NCBI RefSeq assembly: GCF_018873765.1
Contig: NC_057924.1
Location: 5,456,001-5,520,000 of the forward strand
Source of the DNA: Telopea speciosissima
Lineage: Eukaryota > Streptophyta > Magnoliopsida > Proteales > Proteaceae
Length of the DNA stretch: 64,000 nucleotides
Direction: 5' to 3'
The translations under genes and the position numbers were made by a program. This document shows positions 35,013 to 47,959 of the stretch, in pieces. Below the pieces are notes generated by a model. The model had not been told where the DNA came from, did no database searches, and was given only the letters and a program-made list of their open reading frames with translations. How positions within the stretch are numbered: the stretch's first letter is position 1; each line of letters begins with the position of its first letter.

Positions 35013-35721
35013 ATTTAAATAGATGAGGTTCTAATGAGCCTCTTCATTCCTAGTGAGAGTCCGACACTCTCTCTTTTAGTTGACTTAAAACCCTGATAGG
35101 CTTTTCTGATCGATTTCTAATTAGTGAAGAAACAGAATCTAAAAGAAAATAATTATAATTAATAAATTTAAGTATTAATGGGCCTTAAATAATTAACATC
35201 AAGCCCATACTAGTTTAAATAAATTAATTACTAATTAAAAAATCCCAGAAATACTCCTGCATAATAAATATACACTAACCTTCCACTAAATCAACATCAT
35301 CATCATAGAATCTAGGCATATCTAATGCAACGATCATATGATAAAGGTTGTTCAACCCAAATCTTAATTGTGACTACCAATTTAACGCAATGCTTATGGA
35401 CATACATTGCTCAAAAAATATATAACACAAGTGATCATATTAAACAAAAATATATGAAATATTTAATACATAATAAATCGGTTTGAACTGTTATGAACCA
35501 AGTTTGTTTACCGGGTTTTAGGTCTTCAAAAACAAAATACCCAGGCAACACAATCTGTGTTTGAGTGTGTACTTCCTAATTTTTGAGAAGAGGGAGACAG
35601 AGAGGCTTTTATTGTGTGCTTCAGTAGTGGTTCTGGGAGATTAAAAAGCTTGTGATTTGATATCCCTAATGTTGGTATGTTACAACTGAAGCAAATAATC
35701 TTTCTGCACATGAACGAATGT

Positions 35722-35971
35722 GGATCCTCTGCGGCCTGAGGTTGAGTGGCCATCGTGCTGCACTCAACCCATAGGCCGCCAGGTGGATTTCATGCCCATC
35801 CAATGGTTGGTAGGGGCGGTTGGCATTTTTGAATTTTAAACGGTAATTTTGATAATTTTGAATTTTGAATTGAGCTCGTCTACCAACCATTGGATTGACA
35901 TGAAATCCATGTGGCATCCTGTGAGTTGAGCACAGCATGATGGCCGCTCAACCCCATGCCACAAAGGATCC
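35722..35971. mobile_element. 250-bp foldback MITE with GGATCC ends
   Basis: Begins GGATCCTCTGCGGCC and ends ACAAAGGATCC. The arms (about 105 bp) pair through CTACCAACCATTGGAT / ATCCAATGGTTGGTAG near the centre. A shorter relative with GGATCCTCTGCTGCCGCCTG ... GCAGAGGATTC lies near 47805-47861. Confidence 0.75.
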
Positions 35972-36921
35972 AAATCCCACATTAACAACCATATAACCTC
36001 GTCTTGCGAGCTCCGTATGAAGCTGGAGTTATGAGTCATTCACAGAAAAACATTACTCTGTTTCTGTGATAAGCTCTCATAATTAATCCCTCTCCTGGAA
36101 AATTGAGTGTTTAAGATACACAGAAAAGGCTCTTTGACACAAGTATCTATTCCGATCAAAGTTTACTTGAAACAATTTTAGGAATTAAACATTTATGAGA
36201 GAGATAGACATGTCTCAAGCAGGATCGGATCCACCTATTCAATCTCGATTTCAGCTGATCCTTTTCCAAAAATAAAACTATAGTAACAACATATTTGAGC
36301 CGATTATTACTAATGATCCTGATCAGGGGCAGGGACCGATCCAGATCCCGATTCTGGGTTTTTAAACCTTGCCTGGCACTGGGTTTCATGCCATTGAATC
36401 AATGGGGTCCACAGTGGAACCCACTAATTCAGCATTGGTTAATCTTTGCTTTCCACCAAAGGTCAAGGCCCCATATTTTGGATGGAAAAGGGCAGGGAGG
36501 GGGGGGGGGGAATGTCTAGTCTGAGTAGAAGTAGAATTGACTGACCAAGCAATTTTTCAGAACAAACAAAACTGAGATTACAAAAAAAATGCAAATGGAA
36601 CATTGTTGTCAAGCTATGATATACACAATGGATGCAAATTTGCAAAACATCCGGTTTAAAGACTCAAATCAGAGACTATATAACATCAGCAATGATCTAT
36701 AGTAATTCTCCAATCACCAACACTGTCAGTTCTTGTCAGACACCAACCATCAAAGCTACATCCACCACCAATTTACCATGCCTCAGTACTTGACCAGATT
36801 GCATCTATCAAATTACAAAAGGCCAATGCTTAGCTCATGTGTAGCCCTCCAACCATTTGCAGGGGAAGATTGATATCAACAATGTCCACATCCCCATGGG
36901 CAGCACACCCAAGTGGTTTTT

Positions 36922-39900
36922 CTAATCTTGGTGAATATCTTGTGCTGGAGGAGCGGCAAACCTAACGTTTGCAGGCCGGGTCACCACAACAGTATCATCA
37001 GCAAACAGTGATTTGATAAATGCGGGAGTCCTTAGAGGTCGACGACCTGTCATCCGTGGGTAGACATCTTCAAGGAAATAATAGGCATGACCAGCTATCA
37101 TTCCCTGAAACATGAAACAATTTTTAAGTATCCAAGCTATCAGGCTACACAAATAAAATTCTGTATGGGAATAACCGGACACAATTAAAATATAGCAAGC
37201 ATGATTATCACGATACATAAAGATTTTTTTATATTGTGTGTGCGTGTGTTTTTTTTTTTTTTGTTTGGGCTGGAGGGGATTTGTCCTCAATGGCTGTCAA
37301 GGAAAGCTTATTTACCCTTTTTGAACCACACCATTGGATGAACAGTACAACCCATAGACTAGCAATTAGTAGATCTGGCTCTAATCTTAACCATATGGCC
37401 CATCATTTTTTAGCTTTAAACCTAGTATTTTCAACAGCTGAAAACCCACTCAACCAAAGTAGAGTTTCCAAACATGCTGCCTGGGACATACTTGGGCTAA
37501 AGCTTACCGATAGATGGTAATATGGACTATTTCCAGAAAATCTGAGCCCAATTAACTGCCATCGGCCAATACTAAGGACCATTTAAGAAAAGCCCTTGAC
37601 TGGACCATATAAAGGAGAAATGAACATCTCTCGAATTGCAACAGAAAAGAAAACACCAACAGGTCCATAACCCGGAGAAATGTCCCCCCCCCCCCCACCC
37701 ACCCACCCACCCACCCACCCAGAGAGAGAAGAAAAGAAGCACTAGAGAAACTACATTAGCACAAAGGCCAAGAAACCTACCAGCAAATCCACCCAAGCAC
37801 TGGTACCAACAAGGACAGAAAAACCCAGAAGAACCTGCAAAGGAAGTTAAAAAAAGAAATATTGGCATTAGATATTATACACTTGCATGTATTTACTTGT
37901 GACCATTTAAAAAAAATAATCATTACAAACCGGAAGATAGGTCCAGTTAGCTTAAAAAGATCTACATACATAAACTCTGATAGAACTAAAATGCTTGTGG
38001 GAGACCGTATCTCAGATGACCTATCCGAGTGCATAGAAATGTGCAAATAAAGGGGTATAACAGTATGGGCTCAAGCTAGTGACACAAATGGTTGGTGGTG
38101 TACAGCACTGGCATTGTAATGTTGAATGTTTGGTCCACCTTATCCACCAAGGAAAAGAAGCTTCCCACCAGAATTGATTGTCTAATTCAAAACCTAACTA
38201 GTGAAAAGTGAGTATATGGAAGCTCTATTGAAGTTTACTCACCCATGGTAGGTAAGCTGCTGTGAAAGTAAAGAGACCCAAGAAACTCATATGGATGAAG
38301 GGGTTCTGCTTGCTCCATACATAAACCTGTAGAGAGAGAAAGTAATGAGGCTTCCATGACAACAGTTATCAAACAACGGGGAAAAAGCAAAAAGAAAAGT
38401 ATTACATATTAAGAAAATGGACAATTGAAAAATAGCAAAAAGAAAGGAATCCATTAGAGTAACTGACCATCATGAATGTCAATGAATTGCTGAGGAAGAA
38501 GATTCTTGCAAAAGATGCTGACACATAAGGTATCATCCCACCAACAAGAACTATTGTGGTTAAAACAGTTGCACCAAATAAGAGCATGTAAAAGAAATCT
38601 GCAGTTCTTCCCCTGAAGGAATTCTCTTCGAGAAGCTTGCAGTATCGAGCAAGGAAGAACATATGGAACAAGAAGTCCAAATCTGTCACATTGAAGAGTA
38701 ACAATCTCATAGTAAGTGGAGACTTGAAGATTGAGAAATGACCATAAAACATGCTAGATCAAAGAATCAGTTCATTCAGACTTCCAATAAAAGGGCGTAC
38801 CCAGTGCACGAGGCTCCCACCACTGCGGGGTCTGGGGAGGGTCATAATGTACACAGCCTTACCCCTTGCTTTCGCAGAGAGGCTGTTTCCAGGACTTTCA
38901 ATTCAATATTGAAACTATAATTCAAACTATACAGACTTTCAATACAATTATTGAAACTATGGCAAACCGAATACATAAAGAACAATAATAATTACTTTGG
39001 TATAGAAAAGATTTTTACAGAGGCTTCAAACAGCAGAGATTAGTAAATGACCAACAACTCACTAACATCATGGAGCTCTTCTGTCTGACCAACAAAGAGG
39101 ACAACATATTTAGCAGTCTAAAAGTATCGATATCAAAGTGGACAACAACTCTGTTAATAAACTCATGATTTCTTAGAAATTGTCATCAGTTGTGGGAAAC
39201 AACTAGAGGCCAGTATGTTAATATAAAGAGAAACAATGGAAATCTAATAGGAACAATTTGTGTATTTAAGCAATTGATGTTAAAGTTTAGATGGGAGAAG
39301 AAACATATTCAAATGGTATTGTTGAATGATCACTGACCATTAACAAAAGGAAAAAATCAATAACACAGCCATAAGATCAGCAATACTGCGTGGATCTAAA
39401 TGCTGAAAATAAAGGAATAACACTTATATAATTATCTGTAATTGAAATGAGGATGTTGAGATAGATGAAAGGCAAGATTGGGAAGGATAACTAGAAGTCT
39501 AGAAAAGAATATAGTTGACGAAACTAAAGAGCCTACCAAAAAGTGAAAAGACGAGAGAATTCTTTGTGATGGTTCAGACATGTGCACTGAAGACCATTTG
39601 ATGCAAATTAGAGGTGGTAAAACAACGGATGAACAATTGGCTTTGCGACCATGAGCTCACCCAAAAATTTCAAGGCCTGGGCTAGGCTAGGGTTGGGATT
39701 TCCAAGCCTGAGGTCGGGCCTAGGCTGAGGGGCCTCGGATTGAGCCTGGCATGACCCTAAAAGTATACGTATATAAAAAATAAGTATTATATATGTATAC
39801 TATATACATGTATGCAAGATAAGGGCCATTGATTGATTATCATAATTTACATTTACTATACACCATTAATCTAATCTAATATATTAAATGTATAAACATT

Positions 39901-42658
39901 AAGGTTAATTCCCCTTTCTTCATTTGCCTGACAGGGAAATGGCAAAACAGGACCAAGCCCGGCAGGGCTGGGCCTGGCTTTTCAAACACTGGACCCAACC
40001 CGGTCTAATTGCACCCCTAGGTAAAACTAGGGAAGGTCAAAATGACCAGGGAGTACTAGTGGATTAACAGAAAATATATCGATCTAGCAGAAGGACAATA
40101 GAGATACAGTCACACTATTAGATATATTCAGTTCTTGGCTTCTCAAATGAACTGCTCATTTGTTTGGAGGCTAAGATCTGCTAACTCAGTGGCAGATGAG
40201 TTAGTCAAGGATGGGGTAGGAATTTCCTTCTGTTACAGGGGTAGTGCTTTATAGGGTCTTCTATGGATATTTGTATCGGGGTGCCCACGGTTTTTTTTTA
40301 TGGATTTTAGTACTTGGGTGTCTTGGGCCTTTCATTTTGCTAAAGAATTTTGGATGTTAACTGTATGTGACCTTATTCTTGTACTTCTATAATGTTCTTT
40401 ACTAAAATTCCTTACTGCCGCTTATAGAAAAAGGGCTTCAATGAAGTGAAATGGCACAAGAGAATCGTTTAACCAGGACAGTAGTTAATAATCAACAAGA
40501 AAGCGAGGGTTTCCTCTGTAAAGGCTTTCTCACTCCAAGCAGAAGCCTTAATGCAGGACCATGATCACCACCATTGGATGTGGTTTGATCTTTTATTTTG
40601 AGTCTGTTTTGATAGGATATGGCTATGGGCTTTTGTTTAAAGTGTTTCTATTTATAATGGGCTCAATTATAAGGCCCAAATTTTAGGTCCCCAGGTGGTA
40701 CAGGAAATTAGTATTTAATTAGGTAATTAATATTAGTAATGAGGCCCATTAGCTAATAGTTATGAAGTAATCTTGGGAAAAAAAAATTATCCTACTTGCA
40801 AGACTTAGTTTGGAGGAGATAAGATTAGTTTTGAGTTAGCTTAGGTGGAAGGGGTTTTTATCCATTTAGTTTGTTATTTCTTTTACAATCTAATTGTTTG
40901 AGTGAAGTAGGAAACTTAGGTTAGACTTCTATTTTATAAATACAAGTAAGAGGCTACACTTCACCCACAATTTGGAATTATGGAAGAGTTGTTTTGTTTT
41001 TGAAAAGCGAATTGCGTGTTCCCCCCCCCCCCCCCAATTTCTCTTTTCTTTCTTCTCTTCTTATTCTCTTCTTTCCCATCACGAGCAGATCCTCCATCAA
41101 TCCCAGCATGTTCACTATTTTCCTTTTTCTTTTTTTACCCCCAATATCCAAGGTCTACTATATGTGTAACCAAATTTTATGAAAAGGGTGAGGTTGCACA
41201 AGGAGACACCATTTCAAAAACTGGAATCGGATCGGGAATCAGACCGGCCATGACCGATCACAATTCCGGCCGATTCTAGGGTTTTGGACACCAGACCGTT
41301 AAGTTTCACTCTGGATATCCTTGATCACTCTGACAAAGGAATTGAAGGCACAATCAGTATGTAGTAAAGCCCAGAAAATAGCACAGTAAAAGGAATGTCT
41401 TAACCTAGAAGAATAATTGGGGAGATGGGATGGGTTGTATGGCAATCCTATTAACATTTTAGCGTTAACAGACGGGTAACAACTAAATTCCTGTAAAGAT
41501 GAATGAGGAACTAAAAATTAATCAGATCACCTCGCTTTGCGGTTTAGTCAGTAGATCAAAGTCAGAAAAAAATTAGAGACTAACACCAAAGTTTAAGTTC
41601 AGGAGACGTTCTTGTAGCCCCTGGATAATACTGTGAACCACACCCTGTGATCTCAGTGCATAAAAGCCTCCAATTGGGAATTTGGGATCCATTGTAGGTA
41701 CAACAATTGAGGCAATCAATTTCACCTAATACAAAAACTGGAACAGCACACGCAATACCAATCAAGTTTGCCGAGTCTAAGCATGAATTAATGCAGATAT
41801 CAAATATCCATGGAGGTTTTCTCATCCTTATTTTTGACAATGATAATCCTCTTGATCATCAGTTACATTGCAGACATAGCAAGAAAAACAAACTTCATTG
41901 TATCCTGTGAAACCACCACTCAGCTACCTCAAAATACCCTTATTTACATTTAATGTGTGATCATGTCACTAACTATAGGCTAAACTAGAAGTACGAGGGA
42001 TGATGCATCACAAAAACCATGTATCAGAAGCAACATTAGACAAACAGTATACACAAACAAGCAATAAACACAGTAAAATTTCCAAGAATGTAATTTAATT
42101 TGATATAACTTAAAATAAGTTCAACGATTACCCATTTTCCGAAAGTAAAAGAAATTCGTAATGAGACGCCAGAACTCATAGTGGTTAACGACGAGTTTTG
42201 GGTTCAAGTACAAATTATATGGAGAAATTATCTGCAAAGAACAAGAGACCATCATTTAACCACTGCGGCTCCCGAATTCCTCTTTATAAAGAAAAAGTTA
42301 CAAGGAAATAAATTGAAATCCCCACACTGCAGGTAAATCGTAAACAACCCGCTCAAAAGAGTACCACACCAATTGAACGAATTAGAAATAAACAAACGTA
42401 CCTTAAAGAACACATTTTTTTGTGAACAAAAAGAGAGGAAAAAAAAAAAAAGGCCAAAACCCTAGCGTTCATCATATAATGAAATAAATAGAAAGAGGAG
42501 TAGATCGAAGATACAATTAAAAACAGATATTAATAAATTGATCAATTGCAAATCCATACATCTAGTGAACATCCGACGGTTGTAACTATAGCGGCTGTAA
42601 GATAAGAACGAGTTATGATGGGCATCTGCTTGTACCATTCTTCAACCGCTTGAGCCAT
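36922..42658 (-). CDS. Derlin-2-type ER membrane protein, 6 exons, 244 aa
   Basis: Derlins are rhomboid pseudoproteases of the ER that help move misfolded proteins to the cytosol for degradation (ERAD). Exons in transcript order: 42560-42658, 42132-42231, 38468-38682, 38243-38326, 37781-37834, 36922-37104 (TAG); all introns GT-AG, 735 bases in phase. The protein starts MAQAVEEWYKQMPIITRSYL. It shows the derlin WR pair (HYEFWRLITNF), DLDFLFHMFFLARYCKLLEE in exon 3, GATVLTTIVLVGGMIPYVSA and the C-terminal GMIAGHAYYFLEDVYPRMTG. No rhomboid Ser-His catalytic pair is expected in Derlins. Length equals that of Arabidopsis DER2.2 (244 aa). Intron 2 is 3.4 kb and carries a SINE and a LINE tail. Its convergent TOM-family neighbour is discussed in the findings. 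Confidence 0.94.
37689..37720. repeat. Poly-C followed by (CCCA)n microsatellite
   Basis: A run of C followed by five or six ACCC units in an intron of the Derlin gene (between exons 5 and 6). Confidence 0.95.
38790..38895 (-). mobile_element. Truncated Au-type SINE in intron 2 of the Derlin gene
   Basis: Minus-strand text matches the Au SINE 3' half (AGGGGTAAGGCTGTGTACAT, CAGTGGTGGGAGCCTCGTGC, ACTGGGTACGCCC); the tRNA-like head is missing. GACTTCCAATA before it and GACTTTCAATT after it may be a decayed target duplication. Confidence 0.7.
40130..40440 (+). mobile_element. LINE 3' fragment in intron 2 of the Derlin gene
   Basis: The plus strand reads RLRSANSVADELVKDGVGIS and then a stop, followed by a 3'-UTR-like tail. 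This matches the C-terminal end of the RNase H-like domain of plant L1 LINEs (R.AN.VADELAK.G). Antisense to the Derlin gene. Heavily 5'-truncated. Confidence 0.6.
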
Positions 42659-43213
42659 TCCAAGATCTCAGAGAATCAAAAGCGTAAAATCCAAAGATCC
42701 TACAACAATTTTCAAAGAAGCGGAAACAAGAAAGAGGCGAACCAGAGATGCACAGACTCGTAGAGAAAGTTAATCGAAGAAATCTTCGAATGTCTGGAAA
42801 AGTCGACGATCACAAAGAGAGATTTCAGACAGAACACAGAAGCCACGCGGGATGAGTGAGAGAGAACCCAAAACCAACGGCTAAGAAGAATCAGCCAACA
42901 TGCATGTGTTGAAATGTTAATATTTGACGATGAAACCATCAGTACTAAATTACTAAATTAACCTTTTCAAGGCCGATGCAAAAGAAATGGTGCAAGCATG
43001 CAACCAGAGGAGGCAGGGACACTCGCTGTTTCAGTCGCCTCATGTGTCGAATGATTGGGGTTTGAAAGAATCGGATCGAATGGGCCCATCAAGTTCTGGC
43101 CGATTCGGATCAGACCGATCTTTTACAAAAGTTAAATTTTAGGGTTTTTTTTTTTCTTTCAATTTTCATCAATTATGGCCGAGTTTGATCAGGATCCTAA
43201 TTCATGTTTTTAC

Positions 43214-43746
43214 TGTTAGAATTTTACTTTGAATATAATTCTATATTTCATATATGGATTAATATTAAATAATCTAAAATTCAGGTTAATAATAGTATTG
43301 GTCTAATTAAGGAGGTCATTGGGTTATATTAGAAATTCTATGTGGGTTGACTTTAGTGTGGGCAAATAGATTCTTATTGGGACTATGATAAGTGAGACCC
43401 TATAGGAATTATTATACAAAGAGAACTATGTCCCCCCTCTACTCATCACAACTAATTATTTTCAATCTCTGTTTAAGAGTGCATTCTAGACAAAGAGGGG
43501 GATATTTAGTGTTCATCATCTATGTGCATTCGGTATTCTCATCAAGCCAATTACTTTGGGAATAGAAGGAAAACACTTAGATCTTTGATTTTTATTTTTC
43601 GTTGCGATCATCGTCACTATGGATGCAAAACAAGGTTAGTAGTTCTATCCATGTTCTCTATTATTTATTTGATTGTGTTCTTGAACGCCCTATGGAGATC
43701 CTGACTGTGAGGGTTTTATCCCTATTCGGATCAAATTAATCTAACA
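43214..43746. mobile_element. Probable solo LTR (copia-like)
   Basis: A 533-bp unit whose ends are TGTTAGAATTTTAC and GGATCAAATTAATCTAACA, an inverted TGTTAGA pair typical of LTR termini. The flanks TTTAC and TTTTA are similar but not an exact duplication. No internal region. Fossil of uncertain age. Confidence 0.5.
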
Positions 43747-44009
43747 TTTTAAACCTTAGCGTTGATAGCCAAGTGTCATTTCTAAGGGTTGAATCAATTG
43801 GTTTGGTCCGATTGCAATTGGATTGAATCGGTTTCAATTGATACTGAAATTTGGTTTTGATTGACTATAGCTTTGGTCTAGTTCGGTTTGGGTTTTACCA
43901 GTTTCCTCTTATCATGTTATATCAATTCAATATCGGTTTTAGTAACATACTATGTACAAGAACTTAAAAAACATTAAGGTAAAAGAGTGTAAAAAAATCC
44001 TCTCGCATC

Positions 44010-44290
44010 CATGGTGCCTTATAGTTTGAGCTTGAAAACTCAACACGTGGAAGATGCGACATGCAACGGTATCGAACTCAAGAAGAAAGGAAAAAAAATG
44101 GGTCAATCGAGCTCGCACTGTTGGATGAAACATCTTCCACATGTTGAGCTCTCAGGCCCGAACTGCAAGGCACTACAAGATACCCAAACTGCAGAGGATT
44201 TTAATCCCTAATTGCAGAGTTCATGCGCCTAAACACGTGAGTATGCGCTGTCATTGGCCAGGGCTATGCGACCAGGTGGTGATCTCCTGC
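44010..44290. repeat. Inverted-repeat element
   Basis: GAGCTTGAAAACTCAACACG / CACATGTTGAGCTCTC and GTGGAAGATG / CATCTTCCAC form opposing arms. The right part resembles the dispersed repeat at 50310-50510 (GCATTTTCATTGGC / TGTCATTGGCCAGGGC-type words). Confidence 0.45.
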
Positions 44291-45024
44291 CCTAACATTA
44301 ATAAAACCTTTTTTTGCCATTTTGATTTCTTAGCAATTCCCTATTGGTTTGGTTCCATGTTCGGTTTGATTTTCATTTCAGTCAGTTAGGTCTATTTGCT
44401 TTTACCGGAGTCCAAAAAACCTATTCTCTAAATAGCGTAATAATGGTTCAGTTTGGTTCAATCCGATTTTATTAGATCCGAGTCTAATCGATTTTGACAC
44501 CCTCAAATGGGAACGTTTAAGCACCGGAAGTCCAGAAGGCGAGTAGGTTTAAGCGACTGAAGAAGTGAGACTGAGATCTTTCCAAGTTCCTCATGGGTAT
44601 TGTTTTGGTTTCCTCCTCTTAAAGGGGTATTCTTGTAATATCTTCCATTAAAAGTACTTATCAATCGGGGCCGTCTGATGTGGAGAATGGATTGGACAGT
44701 TATTAGATCCCGATGCCAACTCATAATTTAGGCATGCAACCAATCAACTGCTTAGAAAATGAAGCCAACCAACGAACAGCGAGTAGTGACGTTAAAGTAG
44801 GCCCCATTGCATACTGCACTGCTGCTCTCGTTCTTTCCTTCCTACGGTAGGTAAATTTACATCGCGTACAACGCCGTTCGGAATTTTGCCTTTTTAAAAT
44901 GAATGGAAAAAAACACCCATTTAAAAAAGCTCCATTTTTTTTTTACTAGAAAAAAAAAAGCTCCATTTATTTGTGTGTAAATTAGTTGGGATTATTATGA
45001 CATGAGTTCATCTCCGCAGGACGA

Positions 45025-45140
45025 TGTCCAGCGCACAACGTCTGGTTGGGGGGGGGCCTCGATCCATACGCCACTGCATCGGAATACATATAGTGGTATG
45101 GATCAGAGCTCCCCAGTTGCACAATGTGCGCTGGAGAGGA
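45025..45140. repeat. Foldback of about 115 bp
   Basis: CCAGCGCACAACGTCTGGTT on the left pairs imperfectly with TTGCACAATGTGCGCTGG on the right, and GATCCATAC with GTATGGATC inside. Probably a small non-autonomous element or its core. Confidence 0.65.
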
Positions 45141-45253
45141 GTCGGATCCAGAGATTTTATGCACGATCGTATGTGATGCATCATGGTACACACAATCATT
45201 GGATGGGGTGAAGAGGGTTTACCCTTCACCCTCATTCTCATCCAATGATTATA

Positions 45254-45738
45254 GGGTAATTTATACATACCACCCCTGAGGTTTAATGAAAGTATAATTT
45301 TATCTTTCGGTTTTGGATAATTCTATGTACCCCTTGAGGTTTACAAACGTTAACAAATACACCCATTCCGTCAGTGCATGACTAACAACGTTAAAAATAT
45401 ATTATAAACTGACAGAATTGCCCTTACAAGAAGAAGACAAAAAACAAAAAACAAACTTGCAACTCATCTTCCCCAAAATCGATTGGGGAAGATGAGTTGC
45501 AGGATGGGAACACCATAGAGACCGAGATAGTTGCAGGTTTGTTTTTTTATTTTTTTCCTTCTTGTAAGGGCAATTTTGTCAGTTCACAGCATATTTTTAA
45601 CATTGTTAGTCATGAACTGACAGAATGGGTGTATTTGCTAATATTTGTAAACCTCAAGGCAGTACGTACAATTATCCAAAATTGGGGGATAAAATTATAC
45701 TTGCATTAAACCTCAGGGATGGTATGTGTAAATTACCC
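45254..45738. mobile_element. Non-autonomous MULE with long terminal inverted repeats
   Basis: ATGATTATA, a perfect 9-bp target duplication, lies at 45245-45253 and 45739-45747, which is diagnostic of Mutator-like elements. The ends GGGTAATTTATACATACCAC and the complement of GGTATGTGTAAATTACCC begin inverted repeats of about 185 bp or more, so most of the 485 bp folds on itself. The centre has a second palindrome (CTCATCTTCCCC / GGGGAAGATGAG). No transposase. Confidence 0.9.
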
Positions 45739-46849
45739 ATGATTATATGCACAACTGTGCATAGAAGTTTTTGCCATTTGTAATTTAAAATGTTTTCATT
45801 GTGAGAATTTTATAGAAGATTTAAATATTTTTTGGATTGGGGTTTGACGTATTTTGTGTTAGATCTAACCATAAAATATTCCCTCAAGTAAATTTTACGC
45901 CTGTACCTTCAAATGTTGGATGGGGGAGAAAGAGAACTGCATAATTCCACTTCTCCCCCCAACCCCCAAACGTGCCATGCATAAATAATTAAATATTGGG
46001 TCCAAAACAATATACGAAAATATATAATTTTTATTTAAAGAAAATTTCTTCCCATTAAGGATTATGATGTGAGCTTATGATTGGACTCATAGATATCAAT
46101 TTCGAACTTCAACTATACTTTCAAAAATCAAAATCGGATCAATTGAGGTTGTCAATTTAGATCGAAATCGATTGTAATTGATTCTATAGTTTTTCCTACC
46201 AGATTACTTGGTTTTCTTACATGAGAGGCAATTCTAAGGTTCTTGAGACCAATTTCGGCCGGTTTCAATTGATTACAATCTGATTTGGATAAAAAAAAAC
46301 AACAGTGATTGATATGATCTTGAATTCTTATTAACTATCATAACCCTAACTTTCACCCCCTTTTGTACATGATCAAAAGTACTCTTCCCAATCCAATCCA
46401 ATGCTCAAATGCCATGGCTTAAGCGATTCCCTTCACCACCGTCATGGAAGGGAAATCACCTCGGTCCATTTTCTCCTTTTTTGTGGGTACCTTTTTTTTC
46501 ACAAGAACTAAAAACCTTTCTGACTTTAATCTTCTTCCCTTCCAAAAACAATCTCTCTACAATACCAAAACCTTGATTCTCTCCTCTCTAATGTCATTCT
46601 CCTCCTTCCCTCATTATGCTAATCTCATTCTCGGGCAATTTTCGATCTCTTTGTTGAATGTGGGTATCCAGTTTTATTGATCTAGAATTTGGTCTGGTTT
46701 TATTGATCTAGAATTTGGATCCAATCGGTTTGGTGTCAAGGACGGAGGACTAGAAGTGATCGAATATTTAATTAGTTATAAATTTTGTCCTCAAAACCAA
46801 TGAGCAATCGGTCCTATTACCATAAAACTCATACTTCTATATTTTTTTT

Positions 46850-47025
46850 TGGAAATATTTTTTGTGGGGGGAGTGTATCTCCTACACCCAAACACATGAA
46901 GGGGTGAAATGACTGTCCCGTCACCCATGAAAGGCGGTAATGACTGTCCTGTTGAAGTTGTCACACACACTCCCATTGGCTCTTGTGTGTGCACATGACT
47001 AGACTCCCTCGCAAAAAACTCTTAC
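46850..47025. repeat. Dispersed repeat family R2 copy
   Basis: Word order as at 17500-17725: CCCAAACACATGAAGGGGTG, AATGACTGTCC, CCCATGAAAGGCGG, ACTCCCATTGGCTC. Confidence 0.5.
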
Positions 47026-47909
47026 CTTTCTTTTAGGGGAGGAGGGGTGGTGGGTGTGGGTGGGGGGAAGAATTAGAAACCATAAACCCTAGTAGAGTGT
47101 GATTTTTGAGCATAAAATAGACATTAAAGTCCTACAAAATAAATAAATAAAAAAAAAACTTAAACCAAACGAGTGAGGGTTTGAAAGATAAAGGTTCCAA
47201 TGTAAAAACACCCCAGTTAAATGGTCGGTTCGATCCTGATTTTAGTTGATCGGATCCAAATCGAGTAATATTTTTGGGTGTGGTATGCAGGTTCTTTCCC
47301 ACAGTGATAGCGTGGAAAACCCTCTCCCTTTTTTATGGGTTGTGGTCCAGAGAAGTTGACTATTACCAGCTCTCTCTAATCTATATAATCGGTTGTGCAT
47401 GACTTGGAAAAGTTGACCACGCCAACCATAATGGACAAACAATAGCTCCATTGTGTTAGTGTTTGTGGCCTAGGGAACTAGTGGCCTCTTTAGTTTTTGG
47501 TAGAATAGTGGAACCTCTCTCCCCTTTTATATTTAAAAACTCTATTTTTCATTTCTAATTTTTTTGTGATTTTCAAATATTTGACCATTCAATTTAAATC
47601 CAAGTCCATTTTTAAACTTGTACCTGCTCGCCACCGTATTTTTGTTTGAACCTATTTCAGCAAACTACGGCCATACTCGAGAACCGTTGGTTGAGGAAAA
47701 ACTGATTTTGGTCCAACGCCACTCCATGAGGCCATGACACCAATAGAGTTGTATAGATATACTTGGTGCTTCCAATTATTTGTTGTTATTTCGGGATCCT
47801 CTGCTGCCGCCTGCCCATGTGGCCGGCATGCGGCCTCACACAGCAGAGGATTCAAAGTGTTTATTTCCCTTTTATTACTAGTTTAATGGTTCAAATTCCA
47901 AATGGCAAA

Positions 47910-47959
47910 TTTCTGTGGGCGCTTGTTGTAAAGCTTTCTGTGGGCGCTTGTTGTAAAGC
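47910..47959. repeat. 25-bp tandem duplication
   Basis: Two copies of TTTCTGTGGGCGCTTGTTGT+AAAGC end to end. Confidence 0.9.

Larger units (their letters stand above)
34632..36921. other. Intergenic region between the TOM-like copy and the Derlin gene
   Basis: Holds a G-rich tandem duplication (34910-34997), AT-rich unique-looking text, a 250-bp foldback (35722-35971) and the 3' trailer of the Derlin gene. No gene recognised. Confidence 0.6.

Noticed and set aside
35496-35530. Possible further downstream homology of the TOM-like duplication (TGTTTACCGGGTT shared with 32194-32212)
   Set aside because: Only about 13 identical bases with a few more nearby. Too short to claim that the 3' trailer was duplicated as well.
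37236-37520. 94-codon plus-strand frame in a Derlin intron
   Set aside because: Starts in a T/G-rich run, is antisense to the intron, and has no domain. The Derlin exons on the other strand explain the locus.
40600-41180. Possible LTR with a TATAAATAC promoter-like site in the Derlin intron
   Set aside because: No TG...CA ends or target duplication could be found, so no element is called.
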